Below, piece after piece: positions 11,489 through 22,495 of a DNA stretch of 64,000 bases. The DNA is taken from contig NC_050470.1 of NCBI RefSeq assembly GCF_013373865.1, forward strand, positions 15,875,244 to 15,939,243, read 5' to 3'. This stretch comes from Monomorium pharaonis (lineage: Eukaryota; Arthropoda; Insecta; Hymenoptera; Formicidae). Numbering within the stretch: position 1 is the stretch's first letter; every line of letters starts with the position of its first letter. Position numbers and translations under genes: made by a program. A model generated the notes under the pieces. That model searched no databases and was not told the DNA's origin. It saw only the letters and a program-made list of their open reading frames with translations.

Positions 11489-11859
11489 CCAGATAGCCAA
11501 GCGAGATTAAGCATATCGGGCAAATTAATGCACTGCATGTATGTTGTGAACTTGCCTACAATTTACTGTCATTGTAATTTAACGTGGAACGAAGTTAACA
11601 TCAGGAGAACAAATAACCTTCATGAGTTTATAAAATTATAAGTGTATGCATTGAGGAATAATAAACTTGTCACATTGACAACAATTGTGCATGCATGTTG
11701 ACAACTTGCCGTCAGTTTGTTGAATTCTAATGTAGAATTTTACATGATGTCAGAACGACAGACAGTTTGAGGAAACACCTTGGCTTTAGTTTGATAAAAT
11801 TAATAGGGAATAAATGACAGCAAAATAACAACACGTTGCCTTTATTTGGCTATCTGGGT
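11489..11859. mobile_element. MITE with CCCAGATAGCCAA termini
   Basis: CCCAGATAGCCAA at 11489-11501 is exactly inverted at 11847-11859 (TTGGCTATCTGGG). The 371-bp interior is non-coding. It interrupts an intron of the element-1 accessory gene. Similar CCCAGACAGCACAG-type ends are seen reversed near 51460. Confidence 0.65.
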
Positions 11860-12234
11860 TATTGCAATAAAATTATATGTTTATTTATACATCATAGAAA
11901 CATATTTATGTAATATAAATTGAGACATGTGTATTACATACCTCAAAATATTCCCATTCCTTGCGGTTATTTTCGCTTTTTTTATTATGATCTAAGATAA
12001 CTTTATATGTCCTTTTCATTGCTCGAAATTTGGTTGAACATTTAATGCCTGTTATAATCTTTTGTTTGCATAATTTTTGCGATTTTATTCCAATATTGTT
12101 TCACAGTACTTTTCCCATCACAAAATTTATCTTTATGTTCACGATATGTTTCCAAAAATAATAAAGTTTCCCTTTTTGCTCCACACATATGTACCTTTAA
12201 TGATTCAATAAAAATATTAAAATTTAAATGTAAG

Positions 12235-12413
12235 ATACCCTGGTGAAAATATAAATTGGAGCGTAAATCGAATGTAAAAGAGGAGTTAATAGAAGCGTTA
12301 ACGAAACTTCTGTAAAGCGTAAATTGAAACAATGAATAAAAGAAGTGTTAACGCTTCTTTTACTTTTCGTTAACATTTGACTTACGCTCCGATTTATATT
12401 TTCACCGGGGTAT
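12235..12413. mobile_element. 179-bp MITE at the edge of the MADF exon
   Basis: The left end ATACCCTGGTGAAAATATAA and the reverse complement of the right end ATACCCCGGTGAAAATATAA match, and the similarity runs on for about 38 bases (GGAGCGTAAATC-like). Inside is a second inverted motif, AAGAAGTGTTAACGCTTC. A Tc1/mariner-type TA target is possible. Confidence 0.65.
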
Positions 12414-14005
12414 ATGAGTAGTTATATAACAAAATTTTAATTACCTTCTTTATTATCAATAGATTCAAAGGACTCTTTAGAAGTACTTGCTAAAATCAGA
12501 ATAAAATTAATTACATATGTATGGCAACACGTTTCACATATTTTTATATTTATAATAAAATATTCAACATACGGAGATATGATGACTGTATCAATGTTCC
12601 TCACTATATCAATGTTCCTCAACTCCCCCTATGATGCAAATTTGCATTATATATTTAAATAATTTTTTTAAATAGTATTTTAATTATCTTGATCCATACA
12701 CTTGACAGTATCAAAGTGCTCTTCGGAAGTATTTACTAAAATGGAAATAAAATTATTTATATATGTATATGTGTGATTTTAGAATATTTTTACATATTTA
12801 TATTCATAATATTTACCATTACTTTGTAACATATTAATAGGTTGTGACACATCTTTCTTTTTTGCTTCTTCTAGTAATTTTGTTGCAATTATCATATCTA
12901 TAAATTAAAACAGTATTTAGATTTATGAAGTAACTGTAACTATTATATGTAATTATCTTGTACCTTCTCGTGCTTTCCTTGCATCTTTACTGTTTACAAT
13001 AATATTATATTGTTGATTATTTTCATCTATAAGACACAATTCTTCTAAGGGCGTCGCCATCTTTCTACTGCCGATGCCTTATCTCGCCGACGACAGTAAC
13101 GGCTACGTTCCAAAATTGATTGCCAGCGCTGCGAGCGCTAAACATTGCGTTCCAAAAATCATAGCAGCGCGCTGTAACAGCACTGTGACTGAAGGATGAC
13201 GTCATCAATTTTAACGTCACTTCCTGCTGTAGCTGCTCAGGCTAAAAAGGTGAAGCAGCTACAGCTTAAAAATGGCGAAGATCATAGGCGAATCTTTAAC
13301 CTTAATAGACGCTGAAGAGAATAAAGAATATACAATAATTGTTTCTGAAGAAGACGCGACAAGAGCAAGGAATGATAAATATATAGTTTTCGTAACGTAT
13401 ATTATAGAAATATTTTATTAATAAAGTTAACTTAACCTAATCTACTACCGACACTTTATAAAAATGCTCTTCGTGTTGTTATCTTATTTGAAAATTTGTT
13501 TCTAGATCACATATTTGCCTACTCATTACTGAGTCAAGCAAAAAAAGAAAGTGCAGAGCAGCAAGTTATGACAATTAAAACTGGTAAAAATTTATTCTAA
13601 CTTGTCGAGTGGAACAATGTTATATATAATTATCCAAAAAAATATTTATTTTTAGGTGCGGTTGCTACTTGCCAGGAGAATAGTGATGTATCAGATGATG
13701 CAGCTTAAAATAATAACGGTACAAACTGAAATATATTATTCTTTTAAAATTTATTCTAATTTGTCGATTGGAACAATATTATGTATAATTACGCCCAAAA
13801 ATATTTATTTTTAGATGCAGTTGCTACTTGTAGCCAGGCGATTAGTGATGTACCTTCAGAGATGCAGCTTCAGATAATAAAGGTAAAAACTGAAATATAT
13901 TATTCTTTTACAAAACAATATTTAATTCTCAAAATAAACTTCTTGTCGTAGTAATGATTTACAAAATTGAAACACTTTTGATTTGGTAAATTAACGCTGG
14001 CATTT

Positions 14006-14190
14006 TTATTAATATAATTAAAAGATTATATTGTTATTTTTTATATTTCAGTGTTTTTTATTAATTTTGCTACTATAATTCTATAACTGTATGTTCCGAG
14101 ATAATGTAAAGAATCCAAAATTAGGATCAAAACATAGTCAATCTTTTAATTATATTAATAAAATAGCGAGTTAACTTAGAAAAGCTTGTT
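14006..14190 (+). repeat. Relic of a Penelope-type terminal region
   Basis: The order GAATCC, 7 bases, GGATC, AAAAC, then TTATATTAATAAAATAGC (14108-14167) copies the order seen at 4687-4750 next to the Penelope-like element. An inverted piece, CTGGCATTTTTATTAATATA, lies at 14000-14020. It sits in an intron of the accessory gene and has no coding part. Confidence 0.5.
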
Positions 14191-14509
14191 TTAATATTTA
14201 ATTTTTCTTTCAGAACAACACATATGGAGTCGCGCAAAAACATTACTGCTGTTAAATTTATATAAAAAGCACAATGAATGCCACAATCCGAAAATATCAT
14301 CCAAGAAATTGTGGGATATAATTTCCCAAAAAATGGCTGTTCAAGGTTATATGATATCAGCAATAAAATGTGCGACGAAATTCCAATATATGAAAAGAAC
14401 GTACAAGTCAATCAGTGATCATAATAAAAAATCTGGAAACAATCGAAAAAAATGGGAATATTATGAGGTATCAAAATTATTGTGATGTATACAAAGTTAA
14501 TTTGAATGT

Positions 14510-15707
14510 ACTTCCGAAAAGGTGAAACCTCCGATCGCGCTGAAATTTTAACCAAAGCTTACCCTTGATTAGAGAAGAAAGTTCCTAAAAGGATTTTCAC
14601 CGACAAAGCTTTATTTGCCCTTTATCACTTCTTAAAGTTGCAAACATTTTTACTGTATATCTCTGAAAGTATTGATTTTAGAGAAAAAAGTTTCAAACAA
14701 AAAATGAAGCTCATAAAAGGCTCTACAAAAAAGGTTTTATACATTTTTTACGTACCCCTATTATTTTGGCAGTTATAATAATTGTTATGAAATAAAATAA
14801 TTTTAATTTTGGATTATCAGAATTTTACTCGTATAAACACACGCGCGTGGTTGGGTCTATTGTAAGCACTCTCCTGGTTTATGAATATCCAATTGACATT
14901 GTAACATGGTCAATTGAATATTCATAAACTTAAATAATGACTTAAAATTGATTGGGTTAGAGTTAGGATTACAGTAACAAATGCGCACGGACCAAATGCA
15001 TACGGATCAAATGCGCACGAACTTACCACATGGGTTGCTACTTTTCAGGGTACCCCTACCGACAGGGTGGGTGCGGGAAGGGGGGGGCGAAACCCCCCCC
15101 CCGTGTGTGTGTGTGTGTGTGTGCAAAGCATTCTCTGCACCACATGGGTTTGCGACTGTGTCCGTTTCGCACTGTGCGTATTTGGTCTGTGCGCATTTGA
15201 AACGAGATTCTTATTATATACGTATTCATTTGAATTTTGCGCATTTCTATTCAGGGTATCTCTATTAGCGGGGTGCGGGAGGGAGAGAGCCAAAGGCCCT
15301 CCCACGCGCGCGCGCGTGTGTGTGTGTGTGTGTGTTCTTTATAGTACGCATTTTCTATACCTATTTTTTACGCTAATCTTTTCTGAGATACATAATGAAA
15401 GCTTTTAAAATGTTGAGGGGAAAAAAAGCTTTTTTTCTTCATGATAGCCAAAATAATAGGTTTACGTAAAAAATGTATATAACCTTTTTTGTAGAGCTTT
15501 TTATGAGCTTCATTTTTTGTTTGAAACTTTTTTCTCTAAAATCAATATTTTCAGAGATATACAGTAAAAATGTTTGCAACTTTAAAAAGTGATAAAGGGC
15601 AAACAAAGCTTTGTCGGCGAAAATCCTTTTAGGGACTTTCTTCTCTAATCAAGAATAAGCTTTGGTTAAAATTTCAGGGTGATCGGAGGTTTCATTTTTT
15701 CAGAAGT
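14510..15707. mobile_element. Foldback element with ~260-bp arms and a GT-rich core
   Basis: The left arm 14510-14768 (ACTTCCGAAAAGGTGAAACC onward) is the reverse complement of 15447-15707. The core (14780-15440) has GC-rich duplicated units: GGGTACCCCTACCGACAGGG with a GT run at 15100-15122, and a second unit near 15255-15334 with CG/GT runs. The word AAAGCATTCTCTGCACCACA after the GT run recurs at 49180-49200. There is no transposase. It is inserted in the last intron of the element-2 accessory gene. Confidence 0.75.
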
Positions 15708-15818
15708 TTATCCCAAAAGGATAAAGAAAATAACTTGCAAAAACGTCACGAGGAAAAAATTGCTGCATTAACTAGATTGGAAAAAATATTAACCGAGAGT
15801 ACTAAAAACAATAAATAA

Positions 15819-16183
15819 ATTTTAGTTATTCTACAAGGATATACTATTGTAATAGGTTTAAGTTATGTTATATTGTTGTTCATTTTTAAATCTTAAATAT
15901 TTTATTATTGTACTTTGACCCTGTCTCTTGATTGTACAGGTATGTTTACTGTTAAACATGTTTAATGTGTTCAATGTTATTTATTTATACATTTATTAAA
16001 TAATTTCTATAGAAATGTCTGTTATAATAATGTTATTAAATAAAAAACAATAAATTCCTTTAATGATAATTATTACAATAATTGACGTTATTTGTAAAAT
16101 AATGATAAATTATTTCGGTTCAATTTCTCAGGCAGCTAATGTGTAATCTTAACATTAAATTTTAATATGTATGTAATAAAACT
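15819..16183. other. Shared 3' region of convergent Harbinger genes
   Basis: AT-rich sequence with AATAAA-like words on both strands; no coding feature. Confidence 0.45.
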
Positions 16184-17843
16184 TTAAAACTGATGATGTT
16201 CATTTTGCAGATAATATACTATTGCATTCCGTTTATTAATGCCTTCTTCTCGTAACATTTGAGGCATGTTTTCTATACCACGTTGTATAGGTTCATCTGC
16301 GTGCACAACGACTGGTATATCTACGTGATCATTGCGTATTAAACATATTATGTAAAATGCAACATGCACAAATATATCTTGGAATTAAGTCTGTTCTTCG
16401 CATCGGCAGTATATCTAACAAACTTCTAAATCTTCCTTTTAACAAGCCAATTGTTCGCTCCATCATCATCCTAGCTTGAGATAAATGGATGTTATATGTA
16501 ATTTGTGCTCTTGTCAAGTGTCCATTGTCTTTAAATGGCACCATTACATGTTTTTGTATACTATATGCAGCATCGCCTAATATGTGACTATTTTCTGGAA
16601 AATTTTCATCGATACACATGTTTTCAAAATCAGAAAATCTAAAAACTCCCATATCGTGTACCGATCCCACTTGTCCTGCATATGCGTGAGTAATTTTGAA
16701 TTCATGGTCACAAATTATCTGGAAAAAACAAGTAACATTATAGCGCTTTTGTTTTTAAAATCTTATAAATACTTTTTTAAAAAATGGAGTTAATATTTAA
16801 AAATGTATGTACTTGTAATTGTATTGAATGATAGCCCTTTCGATTTATATAGGCGTCTGCATGATCTTTTGGTGCAGAAATTTTGATATGTGTACCATCT
16901 ATTGCTCCAATAACTTTTGAAAATTTATGTTTATTTTTAATATGTGTTCAAATCTCTTCAGCTCTTACTCTATTAGGCCATGTAACAAATGTGTTGAGAT
17001 GAGAATACAGTGCCTTTACAACCTTCATAACACATCTCCAAGCAGTTGCCTTTCTAACATCGAATCTATCAGCAACACACCCACAAAGTAAATAAATACA
17101 CATTAAATGTCAAACTACTATTGCATATTAATATACAGTGGACAAACAATATTTTCTCATTCAAATTTAAAAATAAGTAATTTGTTCAAATAGAAGATTA
17201 AATATAGCATAATAAGTGATTAAATTTAGCTAATATATTTAATTACATTAAAACAAAATTGCAAAGAATAATATTTTATTACAATACCATTAGTTCTAAT
17301 AAAAATAATTGATTACATTAACATATTGTTTATTAATAAAACGTACCTGTATGAATTTGGAGTTGCCATCATCCATATAGCCAATAACAATATTTTTTCC
17401 GGATCAATAGTATTTCGACCAGGACCCTCAAACGTTTTTGTCAATTGCGGAGTTAAAAGTTCCAATAAGAAACGAAACGTTAATCTACTCAATCTATAAA
17501 AAATACAAAATATAACATAAGATTTACTGCATACAAAAATTAATTTTGCAACATTTCTTTAATATATAAATTAATATTAGCATGACATAAGTAATAATTA
17601 AATAACAAATAGTTAATAAATAACTTACCGAAAATGCATTTTAAATTCAGCGTCAGTGTACTTCCAAACAACATTTTCAATATAATTTTTGCAACGTATT
17701 CGTAGTACTCGTGTTAAAGAATAATTTAAGTTTGTTATTAAATTAATTATTTCTTCCGATTCAGAATCATTTTCTTCATCAGATTCAATAACATTTTCTA
17801 AAAGTATTCTAAAAACAAACATTTCTTGCTCATTTTTTTCCAT
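16184..17843 (-). pseudogene. PIF/Harbinger transposase (HARBI1-like), element 2
   Basis: Four exons were read: 17843-17629 (acidic N-terminus, ...AEFKMHFR), 17493-17347 (LSRLTFRFLLELL, GRNTIDPEKILLLAIWMMATPNSYR), 17080-16813 (CVADRFDVRKATAWR, catalytic GAIDGTH), and 16718-16184 (GQVGSVHDMGVF, LGDAAY, MMMERTIGLLKGRF). The three acidic residues sit in GAIDGTH, LGDAAY and MERT. Known: a DDE nuclease partnered by the accessory protein at 13272. Damage is light: one in-frame TGA in exon 3 (ending EEI), a GG in place of AG at the exon-3 acceptor, and a one-base shift near 16345 before the C-terminus. It is younger-looking than element 1. Confidence 0.88.
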
Positions 17844-18043
17844 TTCTCTAGGTTAAATTAACCTTTTCAATATTTGATATTCACGCGTGAAATATTCACT
17901 GCAAGTACTGCAAGAAGCGTTCCGTTATTAGCTGCCGTCTAGGCAGCGTCTTAGCAGCGCACTGTTAAAAATGAAACGCTGTTAAACAGCGCGCTTTGTG
18001 ACGTCACACTCACAGCGCTGGCAATCAATTTTGGAACGTAGCC

Positions 18044-18176
18044 AACGAAAGCAGAAACTGACGTCAGAAAACTATAACGTCATATGACACAAATGTGCTT
18101 CGAAAGCTTACTGCGACATATTTCGGAACGATGTTTGCAGTACTGTCAGTACTGAAAGTGAATATCGGATCGCACC
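18044..18176. other. Probable outer piece of Harbinger element 1 leader
   Basis: This sequence would have joined 13100 before element 2 inserted. No TIR of element 1 was identified here, although CAGTACTGTCAGTACTG is a local repeat. Confidence 0.3.
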
Positions 18177-18320
18177 CGTGTTTACACGACACCCTTAAAC
18201 AGGTTTAATAACATCGATACTTCTAGAGCTGGCCAATCATAACCATTCCATTCTTCCGAGGAATGGCTGTAGTTGGCCAGTTTTATAACTCCGATGTTGT
18301 TAAACCCGACGTGTAAACGT
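18177..18320. repeat. Long imperfect hairpin (~65-base arms)
   Basis: CGTGTTTACACGAC...GGTTTAATAACATCG...GCTGGCCAATCATAACCATTCC pairs with GGAATGGCTGTAGTTGGCCAG...CGATGTTGTTAAACC...GTGTAAACG around a 10-base loop. It could be a small MITE; a folded non-coding transcript is also possible. Confidence 0.6.
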
Positions 18321-19126
18321 AGTCACTTTCGCATGCTTCTTGGGTAACGTTCCGTTTCACGCATAATATTTAATGTTAATAATCATGTGTGTGATAAAAC
18401 GGAACGCAGCCATTCGCATCGTCAGTACAACGTTTGCATCGTGTGTAATAGGGTATGTGGGTTGCCAGGAGTTTGCGTGAAGTGACGTGCAGTATGAGAT
18501 TATGTTGTTATGACAGTTCGTGAAGTAATAATGCATATTATATCGTTATGTTTAATGCAAGGTCTACAATGTCAGCAGGAGTAATAGAGTAAGAGTAAGA
18601 AGTAAGAAATATAAAATAAGATTTGCCCATTTCGTTTACTCCCGGTTTTTAATTGATAATAATTGCCCATACATTGGTGATAAAAGATGCCTCTTATACC
18701 TTTTAATATTGGGTGGGTTTGGCAAAGTAAATCTGAAGCGTCTGGAGGCTCTGTTCACACATTCTGTCTTTGTTACTTATTGGCATTAAACAAAGATAGA
18801 GTGAGGTAAGAGAGCACTCCGATAGCACGTCTCATATTTGCTTTACCGAATGCAGTAATTTAACCACATGCACAACTCTACGTCACACTTCATCTTTTTA
18901 AATTTAATCATCAACACCAATGTAAAATGAAATAATCAGTCAGTACGAAGCTTAGATTTTACACTGGTGTCAATGAGATAGATGAGATGTTGTGTGATAT
19001 ATAGAATTGTGAATCAGTTAAATATTGCTGTAAAATGTCAATCAATATTCACAACTATTAATTAAGTTGAATAAAACTTTAAATAAACGTTTTTGATAAT
19101 ACTAATTTTTGTTTATGTATAGCGTC
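18321..19126. other. Spacer with a small inverted repeat
   Basis: No gene was recognised. TCAACACCAATGTAAAAT at 18911-18928 is inverted, with mismatches, at 18956-18975 (ATTTTACACTGGTGTCAATG). Confidence 0.4.
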
Positions 19127-19600
19127 GATCGTAACAGCTGATACCGGGTACAGCGCCGCCAACCGCACAATCTTGTGCTCCACCGCGCCGTCGGCCAGGC
19201 TGGCCACCGCATGTCACAGGCGGTCACAGCGCCGCTAGCACTGGGCCTTAAAGCCACAGCGTATCACCGCACCACCGCACCGTAGTAGCCAGTACCAGCG
19301 CCGCGTCTGTCGCACCGCCGCCAATCTCCAAACCGACCGACCGGCACGCGCGCCGCCGCAGCCAATCGGGGCACCGCACCGACACCGATCACGCGCAAGT
19401 GCACACCGCGACATTGTCGCTAGCACGTACGAGAATATCTTGCACGGCGAGATTGTACTGGATATACTGTATACGTATTAGCATAGGGTCTTGTATTATA
19501 TTAGCATAGGAGTTATCGTTTTACAATAAACTATACCGAATACCGCTTGTCTTCTCACTTATTCGAGGCCCGCCGCCCGGACCCTAAATCCCGCGGCTAT
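19127..19600 (+). mobile_element. GC-rich LTR-like fragment
   Basis: This GC-rich block in AT-rich DNA ends with an AATAAA-type signal (CAATAAACTATACC near 19524), then a GC-rich segment like the U5 end of an LTR. Ends and target duplication were not established, and no protein motif was found. A non-LTR origin is possible. Confidence 0.3.
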
Positions 19601-19959
19601 CTGCAGCCAATAAGAACACGGATACAAATTAATCAAAAGTATTCTTGGATTTTGTGATTTTTTCCTTAAAGTATAAGTTACGTAAAATATTTGATTTTAT
19701 TTAGACAGTATCAAAAGTTATTAAATTCTATATTTTATCCACACATTTTATTCAACGCATAAAGTAATACTTACTATAAAATATATTTATAAAAAATAAA
19801 ATTTTATAAATTTAAATTTGTTTAATGTATATTATTTGTTTGTCAATAAATGTTATAAAAAGATACTTATTTCAAAATTTTTGAATAAAAAATATAAAAT
19901 ATTTTAAGTTTAAAATCTGCTTTAAAAATATATGTAGTAGTTAATACTAAGACAGTTCT
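19601..19959. other. AT-rich spacer
   Basis: No gene was seen. Confidence 0.4.
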
Positions 19960-20161
19960 AACTACGGGGCTCCGAGGAGGGTGTGGGTGTGCGGGGGGTA
20001 CCCGTAGGCGCGGGGGTATAACGTCACGCGGAGAGGGGGATCTCGCGGTGCGGAAATTGCTGACGCGGGATTTTCGGGTCCGCGGCCGCGGTGTGGAATT
20101 GTTGACGCGGTATTTTCGGGTCCGCGACCTGGGAGCGGGAGAGGGGGAATCGGGGTCCGCG

Positions 20162-20214
<53 letters not shown>

Positions 20215-20470
20215 TGTTGTAGCAGCCATCGCCGCGGTGCTCGCTCTCTCCCTCTATTCCGAATCTGTCTCTCTCTCTCTCTCTCTCATCCGTACGCAAT
20301 ATTTCCAGCCATACAGTTTTATCATTCTCTCGCTCTTTTTCTTTCATTCGTTGCGTTCTTTCATATGCGGTTACATATATGCGTTCCCACCCATCTTATC
20401 TATGTACCTCCTACTCGGTTCTGCGCACGCTATTATACCGCAGAGGAATAGGGAAGAGAGAAAATAAGTT
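19960..20470. repeat. CpG-rich block with GCC trinucleotide tract
   Basis: The block is GC- and CpG-rich, with about 17 GCC units at 20163-20214 and a CT run near 20265-20290. Two diverged copies of a TTGACGCGG-ATTTTCGGGTCCGCG-type unit lie at 20055-20135. Frames through it only encode polyalanine or polyglycine. It may be a promoter/CpG island or a repeat expansion; no transcript can be assigned. Confidence 0.5.
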
Positions 20471-20497
20471 ATAATAATTATTTATAATTTTTTGCAT

Positions 20498-21076
20498 TTA
20501 TTCCTTTTGTAACGCGTCGTATACAATATTGTCTGATACATAAATCATCAGTTCACAATCTACGAGCGAAGTTTTTACACATATTTCATTTAACAATTTG
20601 ACTGCATCGCACTTGTTATGAATATTATTTCGCCGCAAACAGTTTACAAATTGATTATATCGTTCTTTTACTATATGCATATCATCCCATAACTTAAAAT
20701 ATGCATTATTGATAACATCTTCAAGATTTAGTAAAAATTGTACAGTCGATGATTTCATGTACATAATTTTGTTATTTAAAGTGAATTTTATGATACTCTC
20801 GTTACGTATTTTAACGACTTCGATGAAAAGATCATTAATCCACAACGATGTAGCGGTTGTCGACTGCAGGAGTTGCTCGATATCTGTCCGTTTCTCAATC
20901 ATTATTACCCAGGTATCACGTGACAGCGGTATCTCATTGCCCTTGTTGTCACCAAGAATCATCTCTATAAAAGGCTCAAGTCCCACACTGATTCCTATAT
21001 CCAAATATTTGTAGAATGTAGCCGTCAAAACAAATCTCCTCCCCAGAATGCGCGGAGTATAACGCGGCTGCGACAT
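20498..21076 (-). CDS. Unrecognised 192-aa protein, possible Polinton-like or virus-derived gene
   Basis: I start at the ATG at 21076 (MSQPRYTPRILGRRF) because the 16 upstream codons are hydrophobic and AT-rich. The frame is intact for 192 residues. No catalytic motif is visible; it looks like a compact mixed alpha/beta protein (FYKYLDIGISVGLEPFIEMILGDN, then LSRDTWVIMIEKR). From memory, similar proteins are repeated in hymenopteran genomes next to protein-primed-type PolB genes, but I could not check this. It is divergent from 21858-22472 and shares an intergenic region holding tandem repeats, which suggests one element with a two-way promoter. Function unknown. Confidence 0.5.
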   Translation of the reverse strand: MSQPRYTPRILGRRFVLTATFYKYLDIGISVGLEPFIEMILGDNKGNEIPLSRDTWVIMIEKRTDIEQLLQSTTATSLWINDLFIEVVKIRNESIIKFTLNNKIMYMKSSTVQFLLNLEDVINNAYFKLWDDMHIVKERYNQFVNCLRRNNIHNKCDAVKLLNEICVKTSLVDCELMIYVSDNIVYDALQKE

Positions 21077-21344
21077 TGTTCTGTAAAGAAAAAAATGTTG
21101 CAAGATATAAAAAATAAAATCCAATTAAATATGTAACAAAATTTGATTTAATTAATTTAAAAAATACTTACGGTGTATCACACGTTTCATTTTGCTGAAT
21201 CGGAACGTAATAGTTCATTTTCAGGGGAAACTCCGACTTCTTTTGATTAACTAATGTAAGATTGGAACTTTACCGTCCGCATTCCGCTGATTAACTGATG
21301 TGATACCGTTGTCAGAACTCTTCTTATATTGCACGCCCTTCACA

Positions 21345-21857
21345 CATCTCAGTAGAGGGGACAATCACATATTTCAAACTTTACACATTCAAGGATGACC
21401 AACGTTTCAGAGGTCAAGCGCCGATGTACGGCTGCTGCGGCAAAATATGTTTTAGGCACATACATTTGATACTTACTGATGAGATCATACGAAAATCACA
21501 CATTCAAATAATGTGAATCTTTGAGAGGTCAAGCGCCGATATACAGCTGCTGTAACAAAATATGTTTTAGGCACGTACATAAATCATTTGATACTAACTT
21601 GATGAGATCGTTCAGAAGCGCACATTCAAATAATGCAAATCTTGCAGAGGTCAAGCACCGATGTTAAGACAAAGAAAATGAAGAGTTATAAAAAACATAT
21701 AAGCGGTCGGGAAACGCATAATATTGCATTTGATGCGAAGTTTAAGATCCGAGTGCAAGTTGAAACCGTCATCAATCCGGAGTAATAATTCAGTGCAATT
21801 TGTGTTCAGTGTGCGCACAGTAGAGACTTCTTAGTATAAAAACTACATTATTACAGC
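21345..21857. promoter_or_regulatory. Divergent intergenic region with ~120-bp tandem repeats
   Basis: Three diverged units contain ACATTCAA(A/G), then AGAGGTCAAGC(G/A)CCGAT (21400, 21518 and 21645). The first two also share AAAATATGTTTTAGGCAC. The region separates two diverging reading frames and ends 20-30 bases downstream of a TAGTATAAAAAC TATA-like box at 21831. I infer a shared promoter; no factor is assigned. Confidence 0.45.
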
Positions 21858-22472
21858 ATGAATGACGATATCGTAGAAGATGCCATTTATGTTCTTAACA
21901 ATAATGATGATTCCGAAAAACGAAAGGATGTGCAGAGAATATCACCAGTGCAATTTCTACGTGATCGAGAACTCGGTATACGCGGAACGCATGAACGCAC
22001 CGTAATACAGGAAGTTTACATACACGACCAATTTGTTCATAACTGGCCTCATCATATGAAGCACAAATTATATAGAGAGATACTCAATTCGGTTGACACC
22101 AATGATAATGAATATATAGCAAAAAAAATCGTAGAAAAGACTCAGGAATGCTGTTACCATCTCATTGAGATACCAGCAGGTGTTGGAAGGTATATCGAAG
22201 TGATAGCAATAACGTCCTACTTTGCTTATGATACTGAGAATCCCTATGTAGAGAAAATGCTGCGTACTTACCACGAATTTTCAAATCTTTTGAACAATGA
22301 TGAGGATGAATACGTTCTGTCTGAGCATGAGAAGGAGATACGTTTTTATATTCGGTGTGAAAGACAAAGCAAGCTAATGCAGTTTGAAATTCAAGACAAA
22401 TTTCGATTCTGCATTAGGTGCTACGAAACTACATGTGAGTGTCCTGTTGAAGATTGTATGGTGTTGTTTTAA
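21858..22472 (+). CDS. Unrecognised 204-aa protein with Cys-rich C-terminus
   Basis: An intact frame starts at the first ATG after a TATA-like box (TAGTATAAAAA near 21831). It is acidic at the N-terminus. The last 25 residues carry five cysteines (FRFCIRCYETTCECPVEDCM), a likely zinc-binding cluster of the C-x2-C kind. No enzyme motif was seen. It is followed by 22496-23146 after 23 bases, on the same strand, and faces the divergent gene at 20498. I infer one small operon-like element of viral or Polinton-like origin, but this is not shown by the sequence alone. Confidence 0.5.
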   Translation: MNDDIVEDAIYVLNNNDDSEKRKDVQRISPVQFLRDRELGIRGTHERTVIQEVYIHDQFVHNWPHHMKHKLYREILNSVDTNDNEYIAKKIVEKTQECCYHLIEIPAGVGRYIEVIAITSYFAYDTENPYVEKMLRTYHEFSNLLNNDEDEYVLSEHEKEIRFYIRCERQSKLMQFEIQDKFRFCIRCYETTCECPVEDCMVLF

Positions 22473-22495
22473 AACAGTGATAAAAAGATCTAAAA

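Larger units (their letters stand above)
11106..13060 (-). pseudogene. Harbinger accessory protein (MADF/Myb-SANT-like), element 1
   Basis: A multi-exon gene on the minus strand starts at 13060 (MATPLEELCLIDENNQQYN, donor after 12964). The central exon holds the MADF/Myb-like fold (LLFLETYREHKDKFCDG...YWNKIA...KCSTKFRAMKRTYKVILDHNKK, at about 12210-11945). The last exon ends at 11106 with a charged helical tail (KEKWKKKREIRSKEHEEK). Its partner in element 2 (13272-15818) has the same N-terminus, core and tail. Known of the family: such proteins carry the transposase into the nucleus and bind subterminal DNA. Two MITEs, at 11489-11859 and 12235-12413, lie within it; the second sits at the edge of the MADF exon, so the product is probably disrupted. 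Confidence 0.75.
13272..15818 (+). pseudogene. Harbinger accessory protein (MADF/Myb-SANT-like), element 2
   Basis: The start ATG at 13272 gives MAKIIGESLTLIDAEENKEY, aligned with the element-1 partner. Short exons follow near 13506 and 13656, with a duplicated form near 13816. The core exon 14216-14466 has LLLLNLYKKHNE...LWDIISQKM...IKCATKFQYMKRTYKSISDHNKK. The last exon near 15720-15818 is a coiled, charged tail (QKRHEEKIAALTRLEKILTE) ending at TAA 15816. Known: the transposase partner of Harbinger elements. Some splice sites look damaged (the first exon lacks a clean GT), and the copy near 13656 ends in a stop, so the protein may not be produced. A foldback element sits in the last intron. 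Confidence 0.7.
13101..18043. mobile_element. Harbinger element 2, complete with TIRs
   Basis: The left terminus 13101-13131 begins GGCTACGTTCCAAAATTG. Its exact 31-base reverse complement is at 18013-18043. AAC lies immediately outside both ends (13098-13100 and 18044-18046), a 3-bp duplication of the size PIF/Harbinger elements make. Inside are an accessory gene on + and a transposase gene on -, convergent, as in element 1. It sits only 38 bases upstream of the element-1 accessory start codon, so it landed in that gene's leader. A 1.2-kb foldback element has inserted within it. Confidence 0.9.

Noticed and set aside
19867..20467. Polyalanine/polyglycine reading frames
   Set aside because: They only reflect the GCC tract; no domain or splice context supports a gene.
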